From: Streptomyces sp. NBC_01788
GTDB lineage: Bacteria; Actinomycetota; Actinomycetes; Streptomycetales; Streptomycetaceae
NCBI RefSeq assembly: GCF_035917575.1
Contig: NZ_CP109090.1
Coordinates: 806,001 to 870,000, forward strand
Length of the DNA stretch: 64,000 bases
Direction: 5' to 3'
In this document: positions 16,351 to 25,551 of the stretch, in pieces
How the letters are laid out: each line of letters starts with the position of its first letter
Numbering within the stretch: the first letter of the stretch is position 1
Translations under genes and position numbers: made by a program
The notes under the pieces: generated by a model
The model's database searches: none
What the model saw: the letters and a program-made list of their open reading frames with translations, nothing else
Told to the model about the DNA's origin: nothing

Positions 16351-17919
16351 TCAGTCGTCGCGCTCTTCGAGTACCGCCATCGCGGCGTTGTGGCCCGGTA
16401 CGCCGCTGACTCCTCCGCCGCGTACCGCGCCCGCGCCGCACAGGAGGACGTTGGCCTGCCGGGTTTCCACGCCCCAGCGGCCGGTGCCCTCCTGGGCCCA
16501 GGGCCAGCTCAGAGCGCGGTGGAAGATGTTGCCGCCGGGCAGACGCAGGTCCCGTTCCAGGTCCAGCGGGGTCTTCGCCTCGATGCAGGGCCGGCCGTCG
16601 GCGTCGGTGGCCAGGCAGTCGGCGAGTGGTTCGGCGAGGTGGGCGTCGAGCTGCGCGAGCGTGGACTTCAGCAGTTCCTCGCGTACGGCGTCGTTGTCCC
16701 GGGCGAAGAGCCGGGCGGGGGTGTGCAGGCCGAACAGGGTGAGTGTCTGGTAGCCCTGTTCGACCAGGCCGGGGCCGAGGATGGTGGGGTCGGTCAGGGA
16801 GTGGCAGTAGATCTCGGAGGGCGGCGCGGCGGGCAGCTCGCCCACGGCGGCCCGGGCGTGGGCGTCGGCGAGCTGCCGGTACCCCTCGGCGATGTGGAAG
16901 GTGCCGGCGAAGGCCTCGCGCGGGTCGACCGCGGTGTCCCGGAGCCTGGGCAGCCGCTTGAGCAGCATGTTCACCTTGAGCTGGGCGCCCTCGGCGGGCT
17001 CCGGCGGCTCCTCGCCGGTCAGCGCGGCCAGGGCCTGCGGGGAGGCGTTCACCAGCACGTGCCGGGCGCCGACGGTGCCCTCGCCGTCGCGGGTGCGGTA
17101 CGTGACCTCCGCCGCGCGCCCGTCGCTCACCACCCGTACCGCCTCGTGGCCGGTGGCGATGACGGCCCCGGCCCGGCGGGCCGCGGCGGCGAGCGCGTCG
17201 GTCAGGGCGCCCATACCGCCGACCGGCACGTCCCAGTCGCCGGTGCCGCCGCCGATCACGTGGTACAGGAAGCAGCGGTTCTGCGCGAGGGACGGGTCGT
17301 GGGCGTCGGCGAAGGTGCCGATGAGGGCGTCGGTGAGGACCACGCCCCGTACGAGGTCGTCGGCGAAGCGGTCCTCCACGGCGACGCCGAGCGGCTCCTC
17401 GAACAGGATCCGCCAGGCCTCCTCGTCGTCGACGCGGCGGCGCAGTTCCTCGCGGGTCGGCAGCGGCTCGGTGAGCGTCGGGAAGACCCTGCGGGCGAGG
17501 CGTCCGGTCATGCCGTAGAAGCGCTGCCAGGCCTCCCACTCGCGGTCGGAGCCGGTGAGCCGGGCGAAGGCCTCGCGGGTGCGCTCCTCGCCGCCGCCCA
17601 CGAGGAGTCCGGTGGGCCGTCCGCCGCGCTCGACGGGCGTGTACGAGGAGATCGTGCGGGTGCGCAGCCGGACGTCCAGGCCCAGGTCCTGGACGATCTT
17701 CCGGGGCAGCAGGCTGACCAGGTACGAGTAGCGGGACAGCCGGGCGTCCACGCCGGCGAACGGGCGAGTGGAGACGGCGGCGCCGCCGGTGTGGTCCAGC
17801 CGCTCCAGCACGAGCACCGACCGTCCGGCCCGGGCCAGGTAGGCGGCGGCGACCAGCCCGTTGTGCCCTCCGCCGACGATGACGGCGTCGTACGTACCGT
17901 GTCCCTGGTGTGCGCTCAT
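16351..17919 (-). CDS. FAD-dependent oxidoreductase, PYROXD2/phytoene-desaturase-like
   Basis: This 522-residue flavoprotein starts with a GxGxxG Rossmann fold (AVIVGGGHNGLVAAAYLARAG), the FAD ADP-binding site, then SVLVLERLDHTGGAA. The C-terminal part has the FAD-linked motif VLLCGAGAVRGGGVSGVPGHN. The total length and layout match PYROXD2 and bacterial phytoene-dehydrogenase-like proteins, cytosolic enzymes that oxidise or isomerise hydrophobic polyenes. No carotenoid gene cluster is present, so I leave the substrate open. ATG 17919 has AAGGACC before it. The gene is convergent with the kinase gene and co-directional with the TPR kinase (60 bp upstream end-to-start). Confidence 0.85.
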   Translation of the reverse strand: MSAHQGHGTYDAVIVGGGHNGLVAAAYLARAGRSVLVLERLDHTGGAAVSTRPFAGVDARLSRYSYLVSLLPRKIVQDLGLDVRLRTRTISSYTPVERGGRPTGLLVGGGEERTREAFARLTGSDREWEAWQRFYGMTGRLARRVFPTLTEPLPTREELRRRVDDEEAWRILFEEPLGVAVEDRFADDLVRGVVLTDALIGTFADAHDPSLAQNRCFLYHVIGGGTGDWDVPVGGMGALTDALAAAARRAGAVIATGHEAVRVVSDGRAAEVTYRTRDGEGTVGARHVLVNASPQALAALTGEEPPEPAEGAQLKVNMLLKRLPRLRDTAVDPREAFAGTFHIAEGYRQLADAHARAAVGELPAAPPSEIYCHSLTDPTILGPGLVEQGYQTLTLFGLHTPARLFARDNDAVREELLKSTLAQLDAHLAEPLADCLATDADGRPCIEAKTPLDLERDLRLPGGNIFHRALSWPWAQEGTGRWGVETRQANVLLCGAGAVRGGGVSGVPGHNAAMAVLEERDD

Positions 17920-17979
17920 GGTCCTTCGTAACACGCGGTGATCCACATCGGCCAGGGTGCGGTCAAGGCGGATCGGCGC

Positions 17980-20226
17980 CTACGGCCCGTCGGCCGCGCG
18001 CTGCCCGCGCAGGACGGCGACCCTGCGGTACAGCTCTGCGGCCTCCTGGCCGCGGCCGAGTTGTTCCAGGCAGTGGGCCTCGTCGGTGCGGCTGGCGAGG
18101 GTGTCGGGGTGGCCGGCGCCCAGGACGCGCTCGCGGGCCCCGGCCACCGCGCGGTACTCGGTGAGCGCGTCGGCCCAGCGGCCGAGCCAGCCGAGGCTCA
18201 CGGCGACCTCACGGCGGCTGACGAGGGTGTCGGGGTGGTCGGCGCCGAGCACGCGGCCGCGGATCGCGCACACGTCGCGGGACTCCGCGAGGGCCTCCTC
18301 CCAGCGGCCGAGCCGGCCGAGGTTGACCCCGAGACCGTGGCGCGCGCGCAGGGTCTCGGGGTGCGCGGGTCCGTGCACCCGAGTGCGGTCGTCGATCAGG
18401 GCCCGGTACAGCTCCAGCGCCTCCGCGCTGCGCCCGAGCCGGCCCAGGCTGATGCCGACCTCGTAGCGGGCGGCCAGGGTGTCGGGGTGGTCGGCGCCGA
18501 GCGCACGGGTACGTGCCCCGGCGACCTCGCGGTAGGTGTCCAGAGCCTCCGCCCACCTCCCCAACTGCCCTAGGGCGTAGGCGACTTCGAATCTGGTGAC
18601 CAGGGTGTCGGGGTGCTGCGGCCCGAGCACCCGGGCGCGGGCGGCGGCAACCTGGCAGGCCATGCGGTACGAGTCGTCCGGGCGGCCGAGGCGGCTGAGG
18701 CTGAAGGCGAGGTTGTGCCGGCAGCGCAGGGTGTCGGGATGGTCCGGGCCCATGGTGCGCTCGCGCGCGGCGAGCACCGCCGCGTACACCTGGTGCGCGT
18801 CGAAGTGGCGGCCCAGGCGGCCCAGTACGTACGCCATCTCCTGGCGCACGGCGAGCGTGTCCGGGTGGTCGGCGCCGAGCGCCCCGATGCGCGCCTCGGC
18901 CACCTGCTTGTACTCCCGCAGCGCCTCGGCCGGACGACCGGTACGGCTGAGGCCGAAGGCGTATTCGTAGCGGCCGGCGAGAGTGTCGGGGTGGTCGGGG
19001 CCGAGGAGGCGGGCCCGCTCGTCGGCGATGGCCCGGTGTGCCTCGCACGCCTCTTCCCAGCGGCCGAGCCGTCCGAGGCTCAGGGCCGCCCGGTGCCGGT
19101 CGGTCAGCGCCCTGACGGCCTCCGGGGCGGGGACGGGCCGTCCGCCGGGCGTCCGCCCGGTCTCCGCCGGGCCGTCCGTGGCGGTGCGCGGGGTCCACTC
19201 GCCGGTCAGGCCGGCCGCGTCGGCCGGGGGTGCGGTGCGCGGGGCCGCGCCGGCCGCCTTGTGACCGGTGGTCATGCCGCGTGTCCACGACGGCAGCCGG
19301 GCGTCACGACCGGCCGGTTCGGACGGGCGCGGCCGTGGGAGCGGGGTGACCATGGTGGGCGCGTACCGCGGCACCGGCGTGCGGCCGGCGATGATGCGGC
19401 GGCTCAACGCGTGTGCGTCGTCGGGCCGTTGCTCGGGCAGTTTGGCGAGCAGGTCGAGGATGATCCGCTCCAGGTACCCGGGGAGTTCGGCGCGTTGACG
19501 GCGGGGCGGTTCGGGCGGGGTGTCGCGGTGCCCGACGAGGATCGCCCAGGCGTCGTCGAAGTCGAACGGTGGTGTCCCGGTGGCGAGTTCGTACAGCACA
19601 CAGCCCAGCGAGTACAGGTCGCTGCGCTGGTCGACCTCGGTTCCGCCGATCTGTTCGGGCGACATGTAGTGCGGGGTGCCCATGGCGACGCCGGTGCCGG
19701 TCAGGCGGGCGGTGAAGCCGATGTCGTGGCCGAGCCGGGCGATGCCGAAGTCGCAGATCTTCACCGTCCCGTCGGTCAGGCGCATGATGTTCGCCGGTTT
19801 CAGATCCCGGTGCACGATGCCCTGTTGGTGGGTGTAGGCGAGGGCCGCGGCGACCTGTTCGGCGATCTCGACGATGTCGGGCACGGCCAGCGGCCGGTGG
19901 TCGTTGTCCTCCAGCAACTGTCCGAGGTTGCGGCCGTCGAGCATCTCCATCACCAGGTAGAGCACGCCGTCGGACTCGCCGAAGTCGTGGACGACGGTCA
20001 CACCCCGGTGCTGGAGCGCGGCGGCCACCCGGGCCTCGCGCCGGAACCGCTCGCGCAGCACCCGGGTGAAGGACGGGTCGCGCTGGGGGCCCAGCGGCTT
20101 GAGGCACTTCACCGCGACATGGCGGCCCAGCGACTCGTCCCGCGCCCGCCACACCTCGCCCATGCCGCCCCGGCCGATGGTGTCGAGCAGCCGGTAACGG
20201 CCCTGGATCAGCATGGTGTCCGACAT
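17980..20226 (-). CDS. Ser/Thr protein kinase with C-terminal tetratricopeptide repeats
   Basis: This 748-residue protein has an N-terminal Hanks kinase domain (glycine loop IGRGGMGEVWRARD, Lys40, HRD 139-141 in VHRDLKPANI, DFG 159-161, APE-region MSPEQ). A proline-rich linker follows (residues about 290-370). The rest is made of about eight TPR-like units of 42 residues, each ending in the signature GxDHPDTLxxRxE(x)AxxLGRLGR. Their DNA repeats with a 126-bp period between about 18030 and 19050. No membrane helix is visible. The start is ATG 20226; the ribosome site is weak (GGCGGCGCGAG), so MLIQGR (4 residues in) is an alternative. Such kinases recruit protein partners through the TPR arm. 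This gene is separate from the five-gene operon but might be a related module. Confidence 0.9.
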   Translation of the reverse strand: MSDTMLIQGRYRLLDTIGRGGMGEVWRARDESLGRHVAVKCLKPLGPQRDPSFTRVLRERFRREARVAAALQHRGVTVVHDFGESDGVLYLVMEMLDGRNLGQLLEDNDHRPLAVPDIVEIAEQVAAALAYTHQQGIVHRDLKPANIMRLTDGTVKICDFGIARLGHDIGFTARLTGTGVAMGTPHYMSPEQIGGTEVDQRSDLYSLGCVLYELATGTPPFDFDDAWAILVGHRDTPPEPPRRQRAELPGYLERIILDLLAKLPEQRPDDAHALSRRIIAGRTPVPRYAPTMVTPLPRPRPSEPAGRDARLPSWTRGMTTGHKAAGAAPRTAPPADAAGLTGEWTPRTATDGPAETGRTPGGRPVPAPEAVRALTDRHRAALSLGRLGRWEEACEAHRAIADERARLLGPDHPDTLAGRYEYAFGLSRTGRPAEALREYKQVAEARIGALGADHPDTLAVRQEMAYVLGRLGRHFDAHQVYAAVLAARERTMGPDHPDTLRCRHNLAFSLSRLGRPDDSYRMACQVAAARARVLGPQHPDTLVTRFEVAYALGQLGRWAEALDTYREVAGARTRALGADHPDTLAARYEVGISLGRLGRSAEALELYRALIDDRTRVHGPAHPETLRARHGLGVNLGRLGRWEEALAESRDVCAIRGRVLGADHPDTLVSRREVAVSLGWLGRWADALTEYRAVAGARERVLGAGHPDTLASRTDEAHCLEQLGRGQEAAELYRRVAVLRGQRAADGP

Positions 20227-20596
20227 CTCGCGCCGCCCCCGTCGCCGTGTACCCCGCCTCTCCGGGCCGTGCCCGGCGTCCGGGCCGCCCCCTGGCCCCG
20301 TCCCGGCACCGGCCTGATCCGCGGGAGGGCCCCCGTCCAGTATGGCGAGCGACCGCCCGGCTTTGTACGGTGCGGAACGGACCCGGGGGCGCGGAGCTCC
20401 GGGTACGCGCGCCGCCCCGGGGGCGAGCCCGAACTGCACATCCCACCGTGCGAAATGACCCCGTACGAGGCGCCGGACGTCTGCGGCACCGCCCGCCGGG
20501 CCCCGTCCCGGCCCGCCCACCAGCGCTGATGCAAGGGCCCAGAGGAGGGACGAAAATGGGCAACGTACCTGATTCCCAAGCGAAAGGGAGCCAGTA
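20227..20596. other. Divergent intergenic region between the TPR-kinase and the small secreted-protein gene
   Basis: This 370-bp stretch shows no credible gene on either strand. It has a promoter-like low-GC patch only near 20540-20596 (GGGCAACGTACCTGATTCCCAAG). It includes the ribosome site GAAAGGGAGCCAG, 4 nt before the ATG at 20597. No operator symmetry was found. Confidence 0.5.
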
Positions 20597-20830
20597 ATGC
20601 GACGTCGACTCACACGCGCACTGGCCACCGGCCTCGCTGCGGGCGTCATGGCGGGTGGCGCCGCCGTGGCCTCCGTGGGCACCGCGTCGGCAGCGCCCGC
20701 CAAGAGCACCACCTCGTACGGGACAGCGCACCACAACTGTCACAAGGTCAAGGGGCACTACTTCACGACCCGCCACGGCAAGAGGGTCTGGGTCTCGGAG
20801 CACATGGTCTGTACCACCAGGATGCGCTGA
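20597..20830 (+). CDS. Small secreted basic protein
   Basis: This 77-residue peptide has a typical Sec signal: basic start MRRRLTRAL, hydrophobic core ATGLAAGVMAGGAAVASVG, and cleavage site ASAAP (about residue 33). The mature part of about 44 residues is rich in His/Lys/Arg with two Cys (HHNCHKVKGHYFTTRHGKR and a C-terminal VCTTRMR). The two Cys could form one disulfide outside the cell. GAAAGGGAGCCAG gives a strong ribosome site. I do not recognise the family; similar small cationic secreted peptides are frequent in Streptomyces. It is transcribed away from the TPR kinase. Confidence 0.75.
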   Translation: MRRRLTRALATGLAAGVMAGGAAVASVGTASAAPAKSTTSYGTAHHNCHKVKGHYFTTRHGKRVWVSEHMVCTTRMR

Positions 20831-21191
20831 GGCCCGGCCTCGCCATCAGTGAAGGAGGGCCCTTCTCGTCCATGGGCGGGAGGGGCCTGGGCACGTTGAC
20901 GACCGGGCGCGAAGGGGGTGCCCGTGCTCCCGGTGTGCCCGTGCGGGGCAGCGGCGCGACGATGGAAGTGCTGAGGGGCGATGCACCGCGAACGCCTGTC
21001 CCGGAACCTGTCGGACTCACGCCTGCCTATGGTCCGGCTGGGCGGCTGGGTCGCGATGATGGGTTTGCGCGGGCCGGGCGCCGGTCACCCGTGACCCGGA
21101 GAGGAGGCGCCGTCGCCATGTCATGTCCCACCCCGTCCCCTCCGGCGTCGAGCGGCACCGGCCACCGTGACGGGCGTTCACGGCGGCCGAG
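20831..21191. other. Gap before the YihY gene, no credible gene
   Basis: These 361 bp have only short frames without codon bias. I see no RNA gene or terminator with a long stem. The upstream gene needs a terminator, but no strong hairpin is present. Confidence 0.4.
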
Positions 21192-21998
21192 TTGAGCAAG
21201 CGGGAGTCCTCCGACCGCCCGACGACGCACCTGGGGTGGGCCGCTGAGCTCTACCGGCGCGGCAAGCGGCTGGAGCTCATGCACCGGGCGATGGGGTTCG
21301 CCACGCTCTCCCTGGTCACCCTGGCCCCGCTGCTGATCGTGGTCGCCGCGCTCGATCCGCTGCACCACGGCGGGTTCGCGTTGTGGCTGGTGGACGGCAT
21401 GGACCTGTCCGGCCGGTCCGCCGACGTGCTCTCGGAGGTCTTCAGCCCGGCGCGCAGGGTGGCCGGTACCACCAGCGCGTGGGGCCTGGTGCTGCTCGCG
21501 GTGTTCGGCGTGTCCTTCGCGTCGAGCGTGCAGAACGCCTACGAGCGGGTGTGGCGGCTGCCCGCCGGGCCCTGGCACCGGATCTGGCGGCAGGCCGTCT
21601 GGCTGGTCGCGCTCATGGTGTACCTGTACATGCAGGTGCTCACCCGGACGGTGTTCGACGGGACCTACCGCATGCTGCTGAGCGTGGGTGTCGGCGTGCT
21701 GTTCTTCTGGTGGGGCCCGCACTTCCTGCTCGGCAGCCAGGTGCGCTGGCGGCTCCTCTTCCCCGGCGCCGTCGCCACCATGGTCGGCCTGGTGGGCCTG
21801 CGCGCCTTCTCGTTCCTGGTGTTCACCCCGCTGATCGTGACCAACGCGGTCAGCTACGGCGCCATCGGCACCATCCTGGTGGTGGAGTCCTGGCTGGTCG
21901 GCGCGGGGTTCGTCGTCTACGGCGGCGCGCTGTTCGGGCATCTGTTCTGCGACCGCATGGGTCACCTGCTGGAACACCAGGAGGGCCCCGTCGAGTGA
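21192..21998 (+). CDS. YihY/BrkB family inner-membrane protein
   Basis: This 268-residue protein has at least five to six hydrophobic segments: ATLSLVTLAPLLIVVAAL, SAWGLVLLAVFGVSFASS, VWLVALMVYLYMQVL, MLLSVGVGVLFFWWGPHFLL, LLFPGAVATMVGLVGL and AIGTILVVESWLVGAGFVVY. The YihY family motif region (NAYERVWRLP, R-W-R-L-L-F-P-G-A) is present, so it is an integral membrane protein, once misnamed RNase BN. Its role is unknown; in other bacteria it affects envelope integrity. The start is an unusual TTG at 21192; upstream alternatives in frame are absent and the ribosome site is weak (GGCGGCCGAG), so the start is uncertain. Confidence 0.85.
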   Translation: MSKRESSDRPTTHLGWAAELYRRGKRLELMHRAMGFATLSLVTLAPLLIVVAALDPLHHGGFALWLVDGMDLSGRSADVLSEVFSPARRVAGTTSAWGLVLLAVFGVSFASSVQNAYERVWRLPAGPWHRIWRQAVWLVALMVYLYMQVLTRTVFDGTYRMLLSVGVGVLFFWWGPHFLLGSQVRWRLLFPGAVATMVGLVGLRAFSFLVFTPLIVTNAVSYGAIGTILVVESWLVGAGFVVYGGALFGHLFCDRMGHLLEHQEGPVE

Positions 21999-22073
21999 GT
22001 CCGGGCCGGCCTCCGGGCCGGCGAAGGAGTCCGGGTCGCCGGGGGTGGCCGGTCGCTGCGGGACGGAGTCACT

Positions 22074-22099
22074 GCGGGGCGGCCGGTCGGCCGCCCCGC
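22074..22099. terminator. Bidirectional hairpin between convergent genes
   Basis: A perfect 11-bp stem (GCGGGGCGGCC at 22074-22084 and its complement at 22089-22099) closes a GGTC loop. It sits 75 bp after the YihY stop and 5 bp past the rhodanese stop in the other direction, so it could end both transcripts. Confidence 0.75.
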
Positions 22100-22104
22100 C
22101 GGTC

Positions 22105-23073
<969 letters not shown>

Positions 23074-23109
23074 GAGCGGGCCGTCCCGGGCCCGGCCGGC
23101 CGGCGCGCA

Positions 23110-23856
23110 TCAGGCCACCGCGTCGACGAGCATGAACGCCGCCACCGCCAGCAGTGCCGCGGCGAAGATCCGCTGCAACACCGGCCCGGACACCTTGGCG
23201 GCCAGCCGCCTGCCGTCCCAGGCGGCGAGGACCGCCGCACCGGCGAACGGCGCGATCACCGCCCAGTCCAGCCCGTCGACCGTCCCGGCGCGCAGCGCCA
23301 GCGCGGCCAGGGAGTTGGCGGTGATGACCAGCAGGCTGGTACCCACGGCCTCGCGCATCCGCAGGGAGAGCGCGCCCACCAGGGCGGGGACGGCGAGGAA
23401 GCCACCGCCGACGCCCAGCACTCCGGTGACCGCGCCGAGTCCGGCGCCTGCGGCCGCGGCCCGCCCGTGCCGTACCGGACGGTCCTCCTCCGGCGCCGGG
23501 CGCGGGCGCAGCATCCGGGCCGCGGCGACCGCCGCGACGAGCGCGAAGGCGGCGGCCAGCACGGCGTCCGGCAGCCGTCCGGCGACCGCGCCGCCCAGCA
23601 TGGCCGGGCCGATGCCCGCGGCGGCGAACGACAGGCCGGTGCGCCACCGCACATGGCCGTCGCGGGCGTGTGCGACCAGCGCCGTGGCCGAGGTGACGGT
23701 GACGACGACCAGGCTCGCGGTGGTGGCCGCGGCCGGGGTGAAGCCGAGCAGGTAGATCAGGGCGGGGACGGCCAGCACGCTGCCGCCGCCCCCGAGCGCG
23801 CCCAGTGCCAGGCCGACGACGGCCCCGGCGGCCAGGGCGAGGAGCAGAGCACTCAC
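23110..23856 (-). CDS. tauE: TauE/SafE family sulfite/sulfonate exporter
   Basis: This 248-residue membrane protein has eight or so hydrophobic segments with the two TauE/SafE halves: LAAGAVVGLALGALGGGGSVL and GAVTGVLGVGGGFLAVPALV, each carrying the repeated G-x-G-G-G motif. It sits third in the overlapping run after the persulfide dioxygenase and a 39-residue ORF. The GTG start overlaps the small ORF stop by 4 nt (GTGA), indicating coupled translation. In the Staphylococcus cst operon a TauE protein is likewise placed with CstB, and is thought to export sulfite or thiosulfate made in detoxification. Its exact substrate is inferred. Confidence 0.85.
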   Translation of the reverse strand: MSALLLALAAGAVVGLALGALGGGGSVLAVPALIYLLGFTPAAATTASLVVVTVTSATALVAHARDGHVRWRTGLSFAAAGIGPAMLGGAVAGRLPDAVLAAAFALVAAVAAARMLRPRPAPEEDRPVRHGRAAAAGAGLGAVTGVLGVGGGFLAVPALVGALSLRMREAVGTSLLVITANSLAALALRAGTVDGLDWAVIAPFAGAAVLAAWDGRRLAAKVSGPVLQRIFAAALLAVAAFMLVDAVA

Positions 23857-23972
23857 GCGATCGCGCCGTCCTCGCGCCGGCCGCAGGATCCGCCGCCGGT
23901 CCGGGCGTGGCCCGTGCGTGCGGCCGCCTCCAGGGCGGTGATCCTGGCGGGAGCGGGGAGGGCCGGACTCAT
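23853..23972 (-). CDS. 39-residue small protein wedged between CstB-like and TauE genes
   Basis: A small reading frame of 39 codons starts at ATG 23972 and stops at 23853. Its ATG overlaps the stop of the persulfide dioxygenase (ATGA), and its TGA overlaps the GTG of the TauE gene (GTGA). A strong ribosome site (CGGGAGGAACGG) lies 7-8 nt upstream of the ATG. The product begins MSPALPAPARITAL, is cationic, and has one Cys in GGGSCGRRED. It has no signal or membrane helix. It is too short for standard gene callers. It may be a genuine small protein, or a coupling leader that carries ribosomes across the junction. Confidence 0.6.
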   Translation of the reverse strand: MSPALPAPARITALEAAARTGHARTGGGSCGRREDGAIA

Positions 23973-25354
23973 CGGCACCGTTCCTCCCGTGCGGTCCGTA
24001 CGGTGAGTCCCGCCTTCTCCGCGGACTCGAACCCGTCGTCCACCGCGACCACGTCGCGGCCCGCCGCGTCGAGCAGGGAGGCCGCCACGGCCGCCCGCAT
24101 GCCGCCCGCGCAGTGCACCCACACCTGGCCGTCGGGGACCTCGCCGGTCCGCCGGTGCAGCTCGTGCACCGGGATGTGCACCGAGCCCTCGACGAAGCCC
24201 CCGGCCCGTTCGGAGTCGCGCCGGACGTCCAGTACGACGACGTCCTTCGCCGGGCGCCGCTCGGCGAGGTCCGCGAAGGTGGCCCGCGGGAAGGAGGCGG
24301 GCTCCTCGCCCGGGCGGAGCCAGGCGGACGGCCCGCCGGTGGCCGCGGCCGCCGGGCGGTCGATGCCGACCCTGGCCAGCTCGCGCTGCGCCTCGGCCAG
24401 TTGCGCGGCCGTCCCGGCGAGCAGCGTCACCGGCCTGCCCCAGGGCACCAGCCAGGCCAGATAGGTGCCGAGCTTGCCCTCGGCCTCGAAGTTGAACGAC
24501 CCGGCGACGTGCCCTTCGGCGAAGGCCACCCGGTTGCGCAGGTCGACGACCCACTCCCCCGCGGCCAGCCGGGCGGCTATCTCCTCGGGGTCGGCGACGG
24601 CGGGCGGAGTCAGGTCGACGGGCTCGGGTCCGGCGGCATTGGCCGGTCCCATGTGCGTGTAGTACGCGGGGATGTCGTCCAGGCCCGCGAGCAGGTCCGC
24701 CACGAAGGCGTCGACGTCGCGGGTGAGCGCGTCGTTGACCACGCGTTCCCGGCCGATGGTCGTGCTGTCGCCCTCCGTCTGCCCGGAGGAGCAGAAGCTG
24801 CCGAAGCCGTGGGTGGGAAGCACCGCGGTGGCGTCGGGCAGTGCGTCGGCGAGCCGGTGGGCGGAGGCGTGCTGGGCGCGGGCCAGGCCCTCGGTCAGCC
24901 GCGGTTCGACCAGGTCGGGGCGGCCGACGGTGCCGATCAGCAGCGAGCCGCCGGTGAACGCGGCGAGGGCGGTGCCGGCCTCGCGCAGGACGTACGAGGT
25001 GTGGTGCGGGGTGTGTCCCGGGGTGGCCAGGGCGTGCAGGGTCAGCCGGGCGTCCTCGTCGACGGTCACCGTGTCGCCGTCGCGGACCGGGGTGCGCGCG
25101 AAGCTGACGCGGGCGCCTTCCGGGACGAGGTAGTCGGCTCCGGTGAGCCGGGCGAGTTCCAGGCCGCCGGAGACGTAGTCGTTGTGGACGTGGGTCTCGA
25201 CGACGTACGCGATGCGCACCCCGCGCCGGGCCGCCGCCGCCAGCACCCGGTCGACGTCCCTGGGCGGGTCGACCGCCACCGCCGTGCGCCCGCCTCCGGC
25301 CAGGTAGCTGCGGTTGCCGAGTCCTGCCAGCTCGATCGTGTCGACGAAGAACAC
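23969..25354 (-). CDS. cstB: Persulfide dioxygenase-rhodanese fusion (CstB-like)
   Basis: This 461-residue protein has an N-terminal metallo-beta-lactamase domain with the metal motif ETHVHNDYVSGG (H-x-H-x-D) and further ligands (LATPGHTPHH, LPTHGFGSFC). Next comes an inactive rhodanese-like domain (no active Cys: VTLLAGT) and then an active rhodanese with CAGGMR. The layout MBL, pseudo-rhodanese, rhodanese is that of CstB, which oxidises persulfides and transfers sulfur to sulfite. The start is GTG 25354 with GGAAGGGAG about 8 nt upstream. It is the head of a three-ORF coupled run with the small protein and TauE. Two regulator palindromes lie 28-78 bp upstream, so CstR-like control is likely. 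Confidence 0.9.
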   Translation of the reverse strand: MFFVDTIELAGLGNRSYLAGGGRTAVAVDPPRDVDRVLAAAARRGVRIAYVVETHVHNDYVSGGLELARLTGADYLVPEGARVSFARTPVRDGDTVTVDEDARLTLHALATPGHTPHHTSYVLREAGTALAAFTGGSLLIGTVGRPDLVEPRLTEGLARAQHASAHRLADALPDATAVLPTHGFGSFCSSGQTEGDSTTIGRERVVNDALTRDVDAFVADLLAGLDDIPAYYTHMGPANAAGPEPVDLTPPAVADPEEIAARLAAGEWVVDLRNRVAFAEGHVAGSFNFEAEGKLGTYLAWLVPWGRPVTLLAGTAAQLAEAQRELARVGIDRPAAAATGGPSAWLRPGEEPASFPRATFADLAERRPAKDVVVLDVRRDSERAGGFVEGSVHIPVHELHRRTGEVPDGQVWVHCAGGMRAAVAASLLDAAGRDVVAVDDGFESAEKAGLTVRTAREERCR

Positions 25355-25381
25355 AGGGCACTCCCTTCCTGAGCGAAGAAT

Positions 25382-25432
25382 TACCCCCGGGGGTATCTCG
25401 CACCGACAGTAGCACGAGTACCCCCGGGGGTA
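25382..25432. promoter_or_regulatory. Two perfect TACCCCCGGGGGTA operators before the CstB-like gene
   Basis: Two identical perfect 14-bp palindromes lie at 25382-25395 and 25419-25432, centre-to-centre 37 bp (about 3.5 helix turns). The nearer is 28 bp from the GTG start at 25354. They match the third site at 22755, next to the regulator gene, except for one base. This supports a CstR-like repressor over the sulfur operon. Confidence 0.85.
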
Positions 25433-25551
25433 TTTCCCGCCTCGGGCGGTGGGGAGGAAGGGTCCGGGAGGGGGCCGGGAACATGGTTCGGTCGGGCAGC
25501 ACCGGAGCGCACGTCTCACCCGGCAGGACGCGCCTGCCCGGCACCGCGCGG

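Noticed and set aside
14329..17931. 1200-codon plus frame spanning the kinase gene, the gap and the oxidoreductase antisense
   Set aside because: Out of frame with the propeller kinase; it has no domain and unnatural composition, and the real genes use other frames.
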